Positions 32,496-44,704 of a DNA stretch of 64,000 nt are shown piece by piece. This DNA comes from Wyeomyia smithii. Lineage: Eukaryota > Arthropoda > Insecta > Diptera > Culicidae. Position 1 is the stretch's first letter. Each line of letters starts with the position of its first letter. The translations under genes were made by a program, and so were the position numbers. The stretch lies in the NCBI RefSeq assembly GCF_029784165.1, contig NC_073696.1, positions 41,371,858 to 41,435,857 on the forward strand, written 5' to 3'. The notes under the pieces were generated by a model, which saw only the letters and a program-made list of their open reading frames with translations, was not told the origin of the DNA and searched no databases.

Positions 32496-32780
32496 GTTAG
32501 CAATTAAGTTAGTTGTAAGTTTACTTCCCCTTTTCTGACAAGTAGGTTTAAATCCCTACGAATGATAAGTCCTAATTGCGAAAGCAAACAAATCCTAACA
32601 ATTAAAATTACAAATTTCTAACAGTGTTGAGAAGTCACCATTTGTGATTGGACACACATACTCATTATTTACTAATATTTATCATAAATACTTAAGCTAC
32701 TAACAAATCCCCCCTTTAAAAAAAAAAAAAAAAAAATATCAGCAGGATCCGTGACACCTGTCAGTTCGTAAAATGGTCTA

Positions 32781-33291
32781 TATATTTAATTTTATACTGT
32801 ATCTTTGTATGGGCAATACCAGGGCCTGCTGCCCGATAGCACAAGCTTCAAAAATTGTTTTTAATATCGATCTGAAGCGATAGAAAAAAAAAAGTAGCGC
32901 AGCCTCAAACAAAGCCCTGAAAGGTTGTGTGCAAAGCCTGGTTAACGTAGAACCACATAAATATGTTTGTTAAATTCCTTGCATTGTTGCATTCGAGAGC
33001 GGTCGTAAATGAGCAAACTTTTTTTCTGATGTAGAGCTACGTCCTACTTTGGTGTGGTGGTATTTCTCGTTCCATGTAGGGTATTTTCGTCATTGCGACC
33101 AATTTTTTTTTATTTTGTGGGGTGGCATGCTCAGGCAACCGCAACGAAACGAAACCTAGTAAATTAATAAAAAACTGAGTTGAAAATCAATTATTTATGG
33201 CTTTGGCGCTGTATTCAACCAATCTCTAGCTCTGTTCAATAACTGAGAACAGCTCGTTATTTTCACTAAATAAATCTTGAACACAACTGTC
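32781..33291. other. Unassigned stretch
   Basis: Nothing recognisable. I looked for the missing N-terminal half of the mariner-like transposase on the minus strand and did not find it. Confidence 0.35.
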
Positions 33292-33295
33292 TTGA

Positions 33296-34517
33296 GGGGT
33301 TATATCTACCAAATGCTTAAAAAAGCAAGGCTTTTTCAAGTTTTTTTTTACAGGACATTTGAGATGTAAGGTATATAAAAAATGTATCATTGAATTGAAC
33401 AACTCTTGCAGAATACAAAAAATATTTTTATTGCTATTTTTGTTACAAAATGGCGGCTGTGCAGCGATTGCCGTGAACCGCTTTTTTAAAAATTGTTCCG
33501 CGGCGAGAAGTAGAAGTCGTGCCCAACTCCACCTATAACCAAAACAAAAAATTTTTCGTTATCTACATAAGTGTCGCTAGTGAAGTACACATGATTATAT
33601 TTTTAGAATTTTTCTTCGCAAAATGGCAACGGTTTGAAATAAAAATTTCTGTTTCGACAAAAAAATCGACTTTGATTGTTATAACTTTAGTTTTTGTTAT
33701 TCAATCGCTTAAATCGTGTTTCCTTCACTAGATAATCTAATGAAGAAGCCACAGTTAAAATTTCAAGTCAATCAGATGTAAACTTTTTCAGTACTACTGC
33801 TCGCCGATTTTCAAAACATGGTTTTGAGAAAAAGTCGTTTCAAGTTTCAATATGCTATAAATCTTAAGAATCGCAATAACAAAGCCCCTTATAATTTTTT
33901 TACCTTCAGTCAGCTATCGCTGCGCCGTAAAATTGTCCTTCCTGGGTTTTATTTTCCACTTCTTCCGTTTTGTCTTCTGATGTATGGCTGCGCCTAGCCT
34001 CTTTCGCGATGTCGGACATGCGATGCTTAGCGACTTTGACACAGTTGGCGCCCTATCCCACGCAAAACTCAAACTTGTCTCTCATATTTAAGTACTTTTG
34101 AATATAACTCACAGTTAAAAAGCATAGAAAAACTCAAACAAAGAATGTACACAACGAGAACGGCTGATCGACTAAACAAAGGGAAATTGTGAGTAAACAC
34201 GTTCTATAGAGACGCTATAACGGTCGAAATTTGATGCAGAGACCTCTATACTTCAAATTGGAAACACGAAAACGATCGTAGGTAACTTCTGCTAGTTTAG
34301 AAAGCCTCGAAATAAAAAGAAAAACGAGCATCGCCAAATTAAACGAAAAATGTGATTTTGGAGTATAAAAGTTGTTCGGTAAAAATTGATTTAAACGAAC
34401 TTTGAGTTTAGATCTGCACTTGGGCGATGTAGGTTTTGATTCTTGGATAGTTTTAGCAAGATTTAGGCCAATAAAAATAAATGGCGAAAAAAAATTTTTT
34501 TTGGTAGATATAACCCC
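33296..34517. mobile_element. 1.2-kb inverted-repeat element with GGGGTTATATCTACC ends and TTRA flanks
   Basis: GGGGTTATATCTACCAAA at the left is the inverse of TTTGGTAGATATAACCCC at the right. The flanks are TTGA (33292-33295) and TTAA (34518-34521), which fits a TTAA-targeting superfamily (piggyBac or Kolobok) with one later mutation. The body contains only short open frames (for example 33519-33731) without recognisable transposase, so it is non-autonomous. Confidence 0.6.
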
Positions 34518-34521
34518 TTAA

Positions 34522-37500
34522 TCAAAAGCTTTCCCTCATCATCCAGTAGCATATATTTTCTATTGCAAACCAGTAAAAAACAGAACTAAGAATTAATTGC
34601 TAAAACATCGGCTTCCTATTTCGCTTTCTGTTCGTGATCTCTTCTTTATATTTATGTTATCAGTGGCTCCACCTTTTTTCAAGCTAAATTGGAAATTGGA
34701 TCGATGGAGTGTTTAGCACGCTGTATCGTGTTTACCCTTGGAAGAGAGGGAATCAAATTCTTCTCGTGCCGGGTGGAACCGGATAGCAGAATAAGCCGTA
34801 CTCTCAGCCACGTAACAATTTATTACGCTGTTGCGTGTTGCGTATTTGAGGTGTGCGGCTGGGGGAAAAAATTCCGCTCATGCAGACAACGTTAGCATGA
34901 CAGACATAAGAATGGCGTTAGAAATGCTCCTATGTAGTTGAATTAACCGTCTTCCTTACGATATTCCAGCATTTTGAACAACGTGTAATACATTTCCTGA
35001 AAGGAATTCAGTATTTTCAGTAGAGCACACCGAACTTTTGTTCGAAATCGGATGGTGAACTCCAAACTACTGCTTATCTGTAGCTGATTTTGACCACATT
35101 TGCAACTTGATAAAAATAATTCACCATCATCTTCCAATTATGACGAATAAGTTTAAAAAGGCTGATTAGAGAAACTGAAATTTCATTCAATTATACATCC
35201 GCATCCGCACTATTATATCAGTGCATCATTTGTCTTGTCTGTTTTTTTCAGAGGGGCTTAAATCATAATATCATCTTGTTTAGTGATGTTTATTGTTAAC
35301 GTATGTATAAGTGGCTCCGCCTTTTTTTAAGTTATGCCTTTTTCCCACTTTCACAAGACGCAAAAATCTTCTGGTGTCGTGTTAGGTGTTAGGTATAATT
35401 ATAACATAAGATTTTTTTTTGTTGATGCGGAGTTAATTGCGGATAGAAGTGCGTGCGATCGCTACTAAGTTCTAATGATGACTGCCTGGAAACAAGTTGC
35501 CAGAAGGGCTCACAATCTCCTCTCGTCGTGCGCCCGGAAGCACTTATCTACTTTCGGAAAGCAAACTTGCTGGTAGTGTGGCTGGTAGTTCTTCTTGCGT
35601 CAACTGTAAGGTTCAACAAGGCTTCGCAATTTTTAAAAGCACAATAGTTCGCATAATCATGTAACATTTTTTTTGAATTTGGGCGAATGCACCGAGTGAT
35701 AAACTTTTGTAATTTAACATGATTTTGTCCCCTGTCCCGACTTAAGATTTTCTGTTCTGTTACATAGCTCTAAGTCAAAAGTTTTTAATAGTCGTCTACA
35801 CTGGTCAACACAAATTTTGCCCTTTGTTCTAGAGCTCAAACTGGATAAAAATAAAGAATTATAGCATTTTAACCATTCATACAAATTTTGGTGCCCTTAA
35901 CAAAAATATAAGTACGCCAAAAGATCGCACATTAGTTGTTCACCGGGTTCTTTGCGTCTATGTTTGCTAGCGGTAAAACGTCATTTGAGTCTCTGAAGAC
36001 TTTACGCACTTCCAACTCCAACAAGGACAAAAAATTTATAGTCTCAAATTTTTGACAGTTTAAGCTTTAGAACCAGTTTCTCATTTTTGTCGACCAGCTG
36101 AAGAACACATGTTTGCCCTAGTGCTCAAACTAGAAAAAAGAGAGATTCTTTTTATTTGCAAAATTTGTCCAACTTCCGAAAATCTATGAATCCAAACTCT
36201 CATTCCGTAATTCTTCGAGTACCATACGTGCATCGGATTTTCTTAGGTTATCATTCAGAATATAATTGCTGCTTCATAATAAGCTGGGTTAGTATAAGAT
36301 GGGTCATAATAAGCTTCATAATAAGCTGGGTTGCGAGTGTGGTTTGTTTAAGAAGAATTGTTTTAAATTAGTTGTTAAAAGTGTTTTCATGAAGCAAAAA
36401 TGTAATCATCAATTTAAAAATTAGTAAAAAAATAAATAGATTTCTAAAGTTGATATTGCACTGTGATCATTTCATACTATACAAGCTATCGTAGAAGCTT
36501 GTTAGTTGAAAATAAACATTCACTTTATATCTTAAAAAACGCTCTTTTGCTGGCAACCCATTACACCGCTAATAACCTTTGCAATGTCTGCTGCGGGCCG
36601 GAGAGCTGCTGGCAGCACACGGGGTATTATTAAATTAATATCTAATCAAAGTGAAGTTCCTTCGATAGCTGGGAGCGCCCTCACGTCACTGGAGATCGAT
36701 AGTCTTTTCCATCTGCTTATTCCCCTCAGACGCGATCAACTCGCAACCCACTCTCGCTGGCGTACTCGTTTGCAGTAAACAGGCAAGAGTGATAATACTT
36801 CGAAGTGGAAGTTCGATGCGACGAATAGCAGCGAGAGAAAAAAAACCCCGACGCGATATACAGGAAGACAAACCCGTCCTAACAGTGCTAGCCAGCCGTG
36901 CAATTGATGCATCTCTGATCAGACGAGAAGAGCTTTGGAGGTGCATCCATAAGACGGATTGGCTGCGAGTATACACTGGATGGTGAGTTCAGCTTGGTTA
37001 AAAATACACTTACATTTTCGATTATTGGAATGGTTGACGATTGGTACCAATTTATTGGATTTGCCCTGAAATAAATAATGACGAGTTTTTATGGTTAGAA
37101 AATTGCCCAGCTTGGATACGCTGTGAGATGCCGTAAGCACCTCTAAAATGTATCCTGCACCTTTTCGCTTTCAAACAAGGACGGCGCAAGGTGTGGGAAT
37201 GCGCTATACACATATTGCAACAACTAAATTATTTGCCCCCAGGGTATGCACATAATGTTCCACTAAATTGTTGTTTCTTGCCTGGAACCGTCATGCCCGG
37301 CGACGTTTGAGCAGCGGTTCACGATGCTCCAACTATGGTACGACTTTTTTCACGTGAATATAATTGAATATTTTATTTTCATCAATAATTTGCTGGAATG
37401 ATTTAATGGGAAGAGAGCGTGCGCAATATATTTCCACTTAATGAAGGTTTTCCGGTTCTCCCGGTTGATTGCTTTTCAGCCATCGGTATCGGATCGGACG

Positions 37501-39844
37501 GTAGTCCAGTAATGAGATCGCATTTCGTGTGATTTGGCTGAGAAACTGACTACTTCCTTGTGTTTTTTTTTTCAAGTTTTTTGTAAAGTTTTTTCGTAAG
37601 TCTTAAATTGGCATTTGAAGTATGCTTTCGTTTTAGAGTACAGGCTAGCGCTACAATTCTACTGACAGTCTTTCGTCAGACTCTAGCTCCGCACTCTCGT
37701 TCGTTTGCTTCTAGAATGAGACAAACAAATGGAACAAATCATTTCTGCACCGTAGGTATCCAAACGACGCATATACTGCATCCAGGAGAAGATAACCCTC
37801 TCTCCATGGTGCCACTCTAACCAATTCGTCTGCATGTGAAAATGGCAGTCATTGAACTGCCATCGCAATTCTTCAGAATCGTGCCCAACTGAACATTTCA
37901 TTCATATGTCATTCTTCAAACAGTATCAGCGAGCGAGGAATGAAAAGAGTTTTCTTTCGTCGCATTTCTGGGGCGACGCCAACTCTTCCTTCCTAGGCCC
38001 CAAGCGTCATAATCCGCCATTGTTTTTACGTTGCTGCCCGCGCCATGCATTTACACCGCTCGCAGTCCTTGTTTACTGTATAGCCCGAACAAAGTCAGAA
38101 GTGACAGCATCATTCCATTTGGCCACACACAGACATAAAATCTCTTTCACTCTATCTCGGGAAACTTTATTGATACCATCTTTATTCGAGTCGAATGGGT
38201 GAAACGTTGCACTGAAAATTTGTTGGCATTGCATTCATGCTAGACCATAAAGCTTATCTTTGATAAATCTTGGATGGGGTAGAAGCATTTGAGGTTACGA
38301 AAAGGCATAAAAAAGTTATGCAGACTGCAATATCGAGCTAGAAATGACAGCACTGTGATTTTTTTTTCTGACCGAGACTGGGAATTAAAAATGGCAACTG
38401 TTATTTAAAAGTGTCATTTCCCTTAGTGGGAAAAGTTTTACTATCAACTTTTATCTGTCAGAAACAATTGCAGAATCAATGGATCGTTTAGGTACAGACG
38501 ATGATCAAATGGGGAGCACTTATGACAACAAAAAAGTTGAATTGTACCGGAATCGGTTGTAAATTGACAAACAAGAGTCGAATTGTATTTTTCATATAAT
38601 TTTGACTCAAATGTTCACACAACCTTTCGTTGAAAATCAGTCATATATTCTGCCCCACATTTATGTTTGATGGGTTTATTGATGTTTTTCCAATTATAAA
38701 CTCTATAAAAAGAAATTTAAAAACCTGTGTATGTATTGCGAATTATTATAAATCTCGTGTTGACAGACAAAGATGTAAACACAGCAACATGTTCACCGAA
38801 TGAAGACAAATTTTGCATATTTTTCTTTTCGCCCGTCACTCAGCTGTTCCGGTTCTAACCTTGTTTACGTTGGATGATTAGTCAAACAACAATCCCGCGG
38901 AGGCAGCAAGAAACGTTCCTTCACTCATCTCACTGTGCGACCGTCACCGTCAATACATAAATCTGCTTTTTATTTACCATGTTCCCGTAATATTGTATAA
39001 CCGCACAAACAGACTAACGAGAACGGAAGCAATGTGACGCCAAACCGCACTGTGCCCCTCCTCTTTTGTTTTGGGGCGGCAAACTTGAAACCTGGTGCTC
39101 TGCTTGTTTTTTGATGCTGGATGCTGGATGTTTTGCTGTTTTGGCCACCAATCTGGAAGTGCGACACAATTTGTTCAACCGGACATGTTTGACAATTTCA
39201 TCGCAAGCAACCGCTTCTTATCCCACAGCTTTCCACACGTGCAGCCGTTTTGTGATAAATTGTTTATTTGGCACTCGAAACAAAAGCGAGTGTCATTGTG
39301 GAGAAGAAAGCCTTTGTTCTAAAATACTCATTCGGTTGTTAGCATTGCGATTGTCGTAATCGAAGCAAAGAAAAAGCAACTTTCCGGAAGTCATTCTGCA
39401 AAAAGTGTAGCTTCCTCAACATTATGTGAATGGGAACAGAAAGTTGGTCTGGTTTTTTGTCAAGCTACTGCGGTGCAAGCGAAGCACTTTAGAACAAAAA
39501 CTTGGCAATAAAGTTTTGACGAGTTTTAAACCAGTTGCCGCTTGTGTCATTGCAATTATCTGTTTCGAATATGTTTCCTCCAAAAGCTTCAGAAACTCGA
39601 AATATTTCAATAACATAGTTTGAGATGCATGTTTTTATTCGAATTCCGAATTTATTTTTGTTTTAACGCCGCTAGTGCCTTGCGTTTCGGTTCAGCGAAA
39701 GATAGAAACTGCAAGAGCAGACAATCTCTGCGTCACAGATTTTACTTTATATCTACTCAATTTTGTAGCATTACTGTAGACTGCGTATTAATATGAATGA
39801 ATGACACAAAAACTTGAACTAGCTTTTATAGTCAAATAATATTG
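34522..39844. other. Unassigned stretch of about 5.3 kb
   Basis: No gene assigned. Short open frames on both strands (around 34689, 35453, 36584-36986, 37608-38202 and 39066-39623) have no domain that I recognise and no consistent frame across them. Segments near 36590-36980 and 37600-38200 are somewhat richer in G+C and could be host regulatory or exonic DNA. Two segments starting AGTGGCTCC (34661 and 35310) and fragments with TTGCCCTWGTNCTCAAACT (35819 and 36113) are diverged repeats. Confidence 0.3.
36271..36332 (+). repeat. Short tandem duplication (unit 42 bp)
   Basis: GCTTCATAATAAGCTGGGTT occurs at 36271-36290 and again at 36313-36332, with a partial GTCATAATAAGC copy between. It is probably replication slippage; no function is suggested. 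Confidence 0.7.
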
Positions 39845-39852
39845 TTTATATT

Positions 39853-40650
39853 CAGTGGTGGGCACCTTTCCGCTAATTCGCTAATTAGCGACGCTAAAAT
39901 TCAGTTAGCGATTTAGCGATTTCGCTAATTTTTTAACTGATTAGCAAATCTGTTAGCGTCGCTGAAATTTTGGCCTTCGAAACGCTAATCGCTAATTCGC
40001 TAAATTTTGTAGAGAAGCGACAACAGAAATATTTAGAAAAACTGTGAATTGCTGATGGCGTACGTAAATTGCTTCGAAAGATGAACATACTTTACTGCAA
40101 AAGTTACTTTTGTCAGTTTTTTTTACCCTAGAATGGAGTTTCAGTTATCGTACAAGCCACAGGAGCATTTTGAAGAACAAGCATAAGGTCTAGATTGAAT
40201 TTTCGGCACACCAAGAACTTTGGTAAATTGCAATGCGCTTGAAATTATGACAACTTTGGTTCTACTTTTTCGATTCAGATAATAATTGAATTTTTATGAA
40301 AACATTCCTAAGAGTATCTATTTTCAATGCAAGCTAAATAACTTTTGTTATTCTTGTTTTTACAAAATCAAATATGAATACCGTTTCGCGAACCTCTTAC
40401 TGTAAAAAGCTTTGAAAGTAATTGTTTTCGTTTGTTTAACCAAAACAGATCAAAGTTGTCCAAATCTTACAAAACACGAGCAATAAATATAGCGATATGA
40501 CTATTTACATATTAAAAAGTTAGCGATTAGCGAAAGTTCCGCTAATGTGGGTTTAGCGTTAAGCGTTTAGCGATTATCGAGCTAAATTTTTCCGGTTAGC
40601 GACTTAGCGACTAGCGTCGCTAAATTTTCGGTTAGCGGTGCCCACCACTG
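39853..40650. mobile_element. 798-bp hAT-like non-autonomous transposon
   Basis: The terminal inverted repeats are CAGTGGTGGGCACC and GGTGCCCACCACTG. The flanks are TTTATATT (39845-39852) and CTTATATT (40651-40658), an 8-bp target-site duplication with one mismatch. CAGTG-type ends and 8-bp duplications are diagnostic of the hAT superfamily. Both subterminal regions carry many TTAGCG/CGCTAA hexamers (for example GCTAATTCGCTAATTAGCG near 39871), likely transposase-binding clusters. The central part has no transposase frame. Confidence 0.85.
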
Positions 40651-42375
40651 CTTATATTCTATATTCCTAGATGTTTATTTTTGAACTGTATACATCAAAA
40701 CCAAAATTTTTTTTAACGTAGGACGTGTAACGTGGAAAGTGTTACGAAAATGTGCTCAATTAAAATACATAGGGTAGGGAACATATTTTAAGCAGTTTAG
40801 CACTGTATTGAGACGAAATACTCCGAACGTGTAAAGTGAAATACAAACATAAGTATATCAATATGTTCACTATCTTTTTCTCTGTTAGCACTTGTTTCTA
40901 GATTATGAAACTGATCTAGCAAACTTTAACAATAATCAATTAAAGTTTCCATTCAAGAGACACTATTCCAATTAGTACGAACCTATTTTTATCAGTTTGC
41001 ATCTGTTTTACTGAAATCAGCACTCAAATGCCGCTAGAATGGTGACAATTTAGGTTGATTTTTTTCGATTGATGCTTATTCAAAGATTTCTTTGTGTTGT
41101 ACGGTATTTTATAAATACGTAAAACAGCTAGACAATCATAGTTTTCGTTTTCGTCATTGAAATAGTGATATATTGATCAAAATTCAAGAGTATGAGGGTA
41201 GTTTACTACGACTGATTAAAAAAGACGCCCTATTATGTTACTAGTACTGGACGAATTTCAAACGTCAATATTTTGATCAAAAGATTAAGGCTCCCCAAAC
41301 CTTGGGGTATAACAATGGGAATTTCTCTTTATTAGTAAACTCTAGAATTTAATTCCATAGCTGTGAAAAGGATTGCATAGTGTAGATCTGTGCATGCTAG
41401 AAAAAATTCTTTCACCATCTTTGGATTCAGAAGACGTCACTCTAAAAAGATAGAGCTTGAAAATTGAAGAGCTAAGTTGAAACCTACCGTGAGAGACTGA
41501 GAAAATCAGGTTTCCATGAAAATACGTACTTTGGTGAATTTAAATTGGTTTTTCTCAAAATGTTTGCCTGCTAAAATAAATGTGGAGACCTTACCGCAAA
41601 AATGTAGAGTTTAAAATTTTAATAACGGTTTTGTTGTTTGAATTTTTAAGAAAAAAACGTAGTCAGGCACGCAACAAAATTGAACTTTATATCATGCTGC
41701 AAAGGAAGACAACCAAATTATTGTCGTGTCGGATGGAAACAGATATAAGGATTCAAGATTGCAACACTCAGTAGAACTGACAACTGCGAATATCAGTTTC
41801 AACACGAACGAGCTGAAAGGGATAATTACCAGTTGACAGTGACAATGTTGACTGGCAGCATTACTGTATTTAGTTGAGGATGTAGCTGCTTACCTACTCC
41901 ATCGACTTCATGCAATGGATTGGCTCAGATCAAATAATTTCGATAATAATAAGGACACATCATTTATATTATTGACATGATTTTTATTGAGAATTGACAC
42001 GGGTGACACTCAATAACAGTGTAATAAGAGAGAGAGTGAAATTGCTTGTATCATTTTCATTTTGCAGTGACGAAATTTCGCAACACTTGGCAACACTCTC
42101 AGTCAGGTTTTTGAAAATGACTGTCTGATTGTGACAGCAAATTTCAAACTAATTCGGATCTTATTGTATTGCATAGCTCTCCCTGCTTTCTATACGTTTG
42201 GTAAACAGTCCGCCAGCGATTGATGACAGCACACACATGCAATGTCAAACGGGCTGTTATTTTTCATCTCCCTATGTCTGTTGATTTTTCCAAGCTGTCG
42301 CTAATAACAGCCTTTACAGCGCGAAATTCTTCGACATAAATCCGAGCGGGCTGTCAGGTGATTATGATCCAATAA

Positions 42376-42556
42376 GCATAAAAGAGAGGTGAGGAGGAAA
42401 GTGTATTTTTCTAGTATTAGTAAATGCTTCAAATGTAAACAACTAGACGAACTCAATTGGAAACCCAAATAGCTACGTCACTATTTGTCATCAACTCTCA
42501 AAAGAGAGGGGCGCGAGCAAGTGTTAGTAAATTTCCTCCTCACCTTTCTTTTATGC
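42376..42556. mobile_element. 181-bp MITE-like element with GCATAAAAGAGAGGTGAGGA ends
   Basis: GCATAAAAGAGAGGTGAGGA followed by GGAAA on the left is inverse to TTTCC followed by TCCTCACCTTTCTTTTATGC on the right, over about 25 bases with one mismatch. No coding capacity. The flanking bases do not give a clear duplication, so the superfamily is unknown. Confidence 0.65.
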
Positions 42557-42969
42557 TCATTAATTATGTTCCACGAGAGTAAAGCAGGCGAGGTAGTGCG
42601 AAACACTTCTTTCTCGTGTAGGGAATAACATCAACAATGGAAACATACATGAAACGGTTTGCTTCGTGTTCATCATGGCATCGGCCTACGAAAAAGGAGA
42701 AACGAAGGAGTACGACTCCAATATCATCGATGACAGCAGCAGTCGATCAGCAAGTTGTCAATAGCGCAGGCCAAACCAACAGGACACCCTCAATATAAAC
42801 AAAACTAGGCTGTCATGTCTGAACGAACAAAATACATGCGCAAAAGTTAGCTGTCGTATGTAACACAACACAGTTTCGTTGCCTGTCTAAGCTTAAGCTG
42901 TATGTGAACTATTTCGAATAGCTTATTCATGAGGCTGTTAGAGTAGAAAGAGAGAACAGTCGTTTGAGC

Positions 42970-43000
42970 TATATAAGAGCCTGCGTCTGCTAAAGTCAAT
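42970..43000 (+). promoter_or_regulatory. Possible TATA + initiator core promoter
   Basis: TATATAAG at 42970-42977 is followed 28 bases later by AGTCAATC (A at 42998), an arrangement close to arthropod TATA/Inr spacing. Such pairs also occur by chance in A+T-rich DNA. The only downstream frames are tiny (41 codons from 43027). Confidence 0.25.
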
Positions 43001-43026
43001 CATATCACTAGTGGATGACTACTAGG

Positions 43027-43152
43027 ATGACCTTAAATATGTATTGGCATATCCCAGCATTGGTATCTGGTACTAGTAACGGCAGCTCTGTAGAGGATAG
43101 CACAGAGATGCGATCAGCATCACATTCGACATTAAAATTCTTGTCCTTTTGA
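43027..43152 (+). CDS. Very small open frame downstream of the possible promoter
   Basis: 41 codons, starting MTLNMYWHIP and rich in Ser/Thr. It is the first ATG of any length after the TATA/Inr pair, apart from a two-codon ATG-ACT run. A second small Ser/Gly-rich frame starts at the ATG near 43184 (MFSGTSSGSGDS). Neither has a recognisable signal peptide or domain. Codon evidence is too small to judge; this is probably chance. Confidence 0.12.
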   Translation: MTLNMYWHIPALVSGTSNGSSVEDSTEMRSASHSTLKFLSF

Positions 43153-44704
43153 TGACAAATAATATACTAAGTGTAAGAGTTAATGTTTTCGGGTACCAGT
43201 AGCGGTAGTGGTGACAGCATTGTCAGCGGTAGGTGCAGCGGCACTTCCTCAATCCAACAACCTAAAAAATATCGTGCCCCTGCAAAATCCAAAATGGAAA
43301 CTGGCGTCGATTTGAGACCGATATGATACGGCAATACTCATAAAAACTGTATAGAAATTGTAAGAATAATATGAAGCATTGATAGCATAAAAACTAGAGC
43401 AGAAATTCAAGGAGTGAGACGAATATAAGAGTATTGTTAAAATAGTTCATTGCACAATATAGCCATTTCATCTCAAGTGTGAACACTCCGTGTCAAAGCC
43501 TTTCTCAGATTCGGCTCAAACTTTAGGGAGTTGTTCATTTAAGATCCCTATGCCATAATCTTGATTTAAGTGCTGATTTGGCCACCCTCTTTTTTATAAA
43601 AGTGCCGTTTTGCGTCAAAAACTCTTATTTTAATTTAATTATGGCTGCAGGGATCACGGAATCGAAAAATAACAATTTTAGTCGGCAGTGTGTCCCAATA
43701 TGTTCTTTTTTCCCCCTTTAAAAATGTAATGGCATTTTTCGGCAAATGAGGATATTTCGATAGTTAATATTAGAATCTTATGGTATTAAAAAAAATACAC
43801 TTATCACCCCAAAGCAAAACACGACTTACGGTATTCTGAAAAAATACAGTCAAATTTTCCTGGTTTTAGGCAATTTCATTTTTAAATTTGTTTCATTATC
43901 CCGGATACGTTATATTAATGGACATTTCATAAATTTCATATTTATGAAAATTTTTGAGAGGTTTTGTTGCCAGATATCTTAATTTTGTTATTAAAAACTT
44001 AAATTGTGTTTTTCAACTGATGAGTATATTCTGAATATAAATTTGACAATTACATCGTTTTTCTGAGAAAATTTTACAGGAAAAACTCTTATCGCTAACA
44101 GGTGTTATCAGCACAACTTGAGCTACAATATCTCTGTTTTGATAACGGATATTCTGGATGATATAATTTGATGGTAATTTTCCAAAGAATTCAGAAAATA
44201 TATAAACTGCATGACAAATTTGCGTTTTTTGCATAGTGAACATTTCCCCAAACTTCGAGTCAAATCTGGGAATATCTTTGACGCGTTTGTAGATCTTCTC
44301 AGAAGATCGTCGACACGGAGAGGTCTAACGCGTCAAATGGGCGGGGCCTCGCACACGGTATTATGGAAGAAAGTAAAAGTTGTTTTTTTAGTATAAAAAT
44401 GAACGTGGCATGCAAAGTGCATTAGTTTTCTGTCAACTGTTCAACCACCAACAAACTCGTCAACTTATGAAATATGCAATTCTACATTTATTTAAAGTTA
44501 TTAAAGAGTTACGCTGAAATTGTTTTCCACTGAATACGATCAAATTTTAACTATCGAGCTAGTTAGAATTATGTTTGAAATTCGTCCGTAATATTATTAG
44601 GTCGTTTAGTATGTGTAACACAAATCAAACATCTAGATTGATACAATTACAAAACTCGAAAAAAATCGTTTGATAAATAAGTTAGAGACAATATGAACAC
44701 AGTA

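Larger units (their letters stand above)
28340..32735 (+). mobile_element. Juan-like Jockey-clade retrotransposon, copy 2 (apparently intact)
   Basis: Full-length 4.4-kb element: a 5' end starting CAGTGCGTCTTGA, a 200-base 5' UTR with an internal promoter, ORF1, a 14-base overlap into ORF2, a 240-base 3' UTR and about 19 A. ATATCAGCAGGAT(C) is perfectly duplicated on both sides (28327-28340 and 32736-32749). Both ORFs are open, and the catalytic residues I can see are present. A perfect TSD, pure poly(A) and open ORFs all indicate recent insertion; mobility today cannot be judged from sequence. It is in direct orientation to copy 1, about 11.3 kb away. Confidence 0.9.
28232..32778. mobile_element. 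Small TA-flanked MITE (GACCATTTTAC ends) hosting the Juan-like copy 2
   Basis: The left terminus GACCATTTTACAAGACG and the right terminus CAGTTCGTAAAATGGTC are inverse at their outer 11 bases, with TA outside both (28230-28231 and 32779-32780). Without the Juan-like element the unit is about 125 bp. The Juan-like TSD lies inside it, so this MITE was already in the mariner remnant when the retrotransposon landed. Confidence 0.6.
40659..44702. other. Unassigned stretch of about 4 kb
   Basis: Apart from the small palindromic element at 42376-42556 and a possible core promoter near 42970, no feature is supported. Open frames are short. A nearly palindromic piece near 44277-44335 (GACGCGTT ... 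AACGCGTC) may be a tiny repeat. Confidence 0.3.

Noticed and set aside
17052..32735. Segmental duplication explaining the two Juan-like copies
   Set aside because: Each copy has its own distinct TSD and unrelated flanks, so they are independent retrotransposition events.
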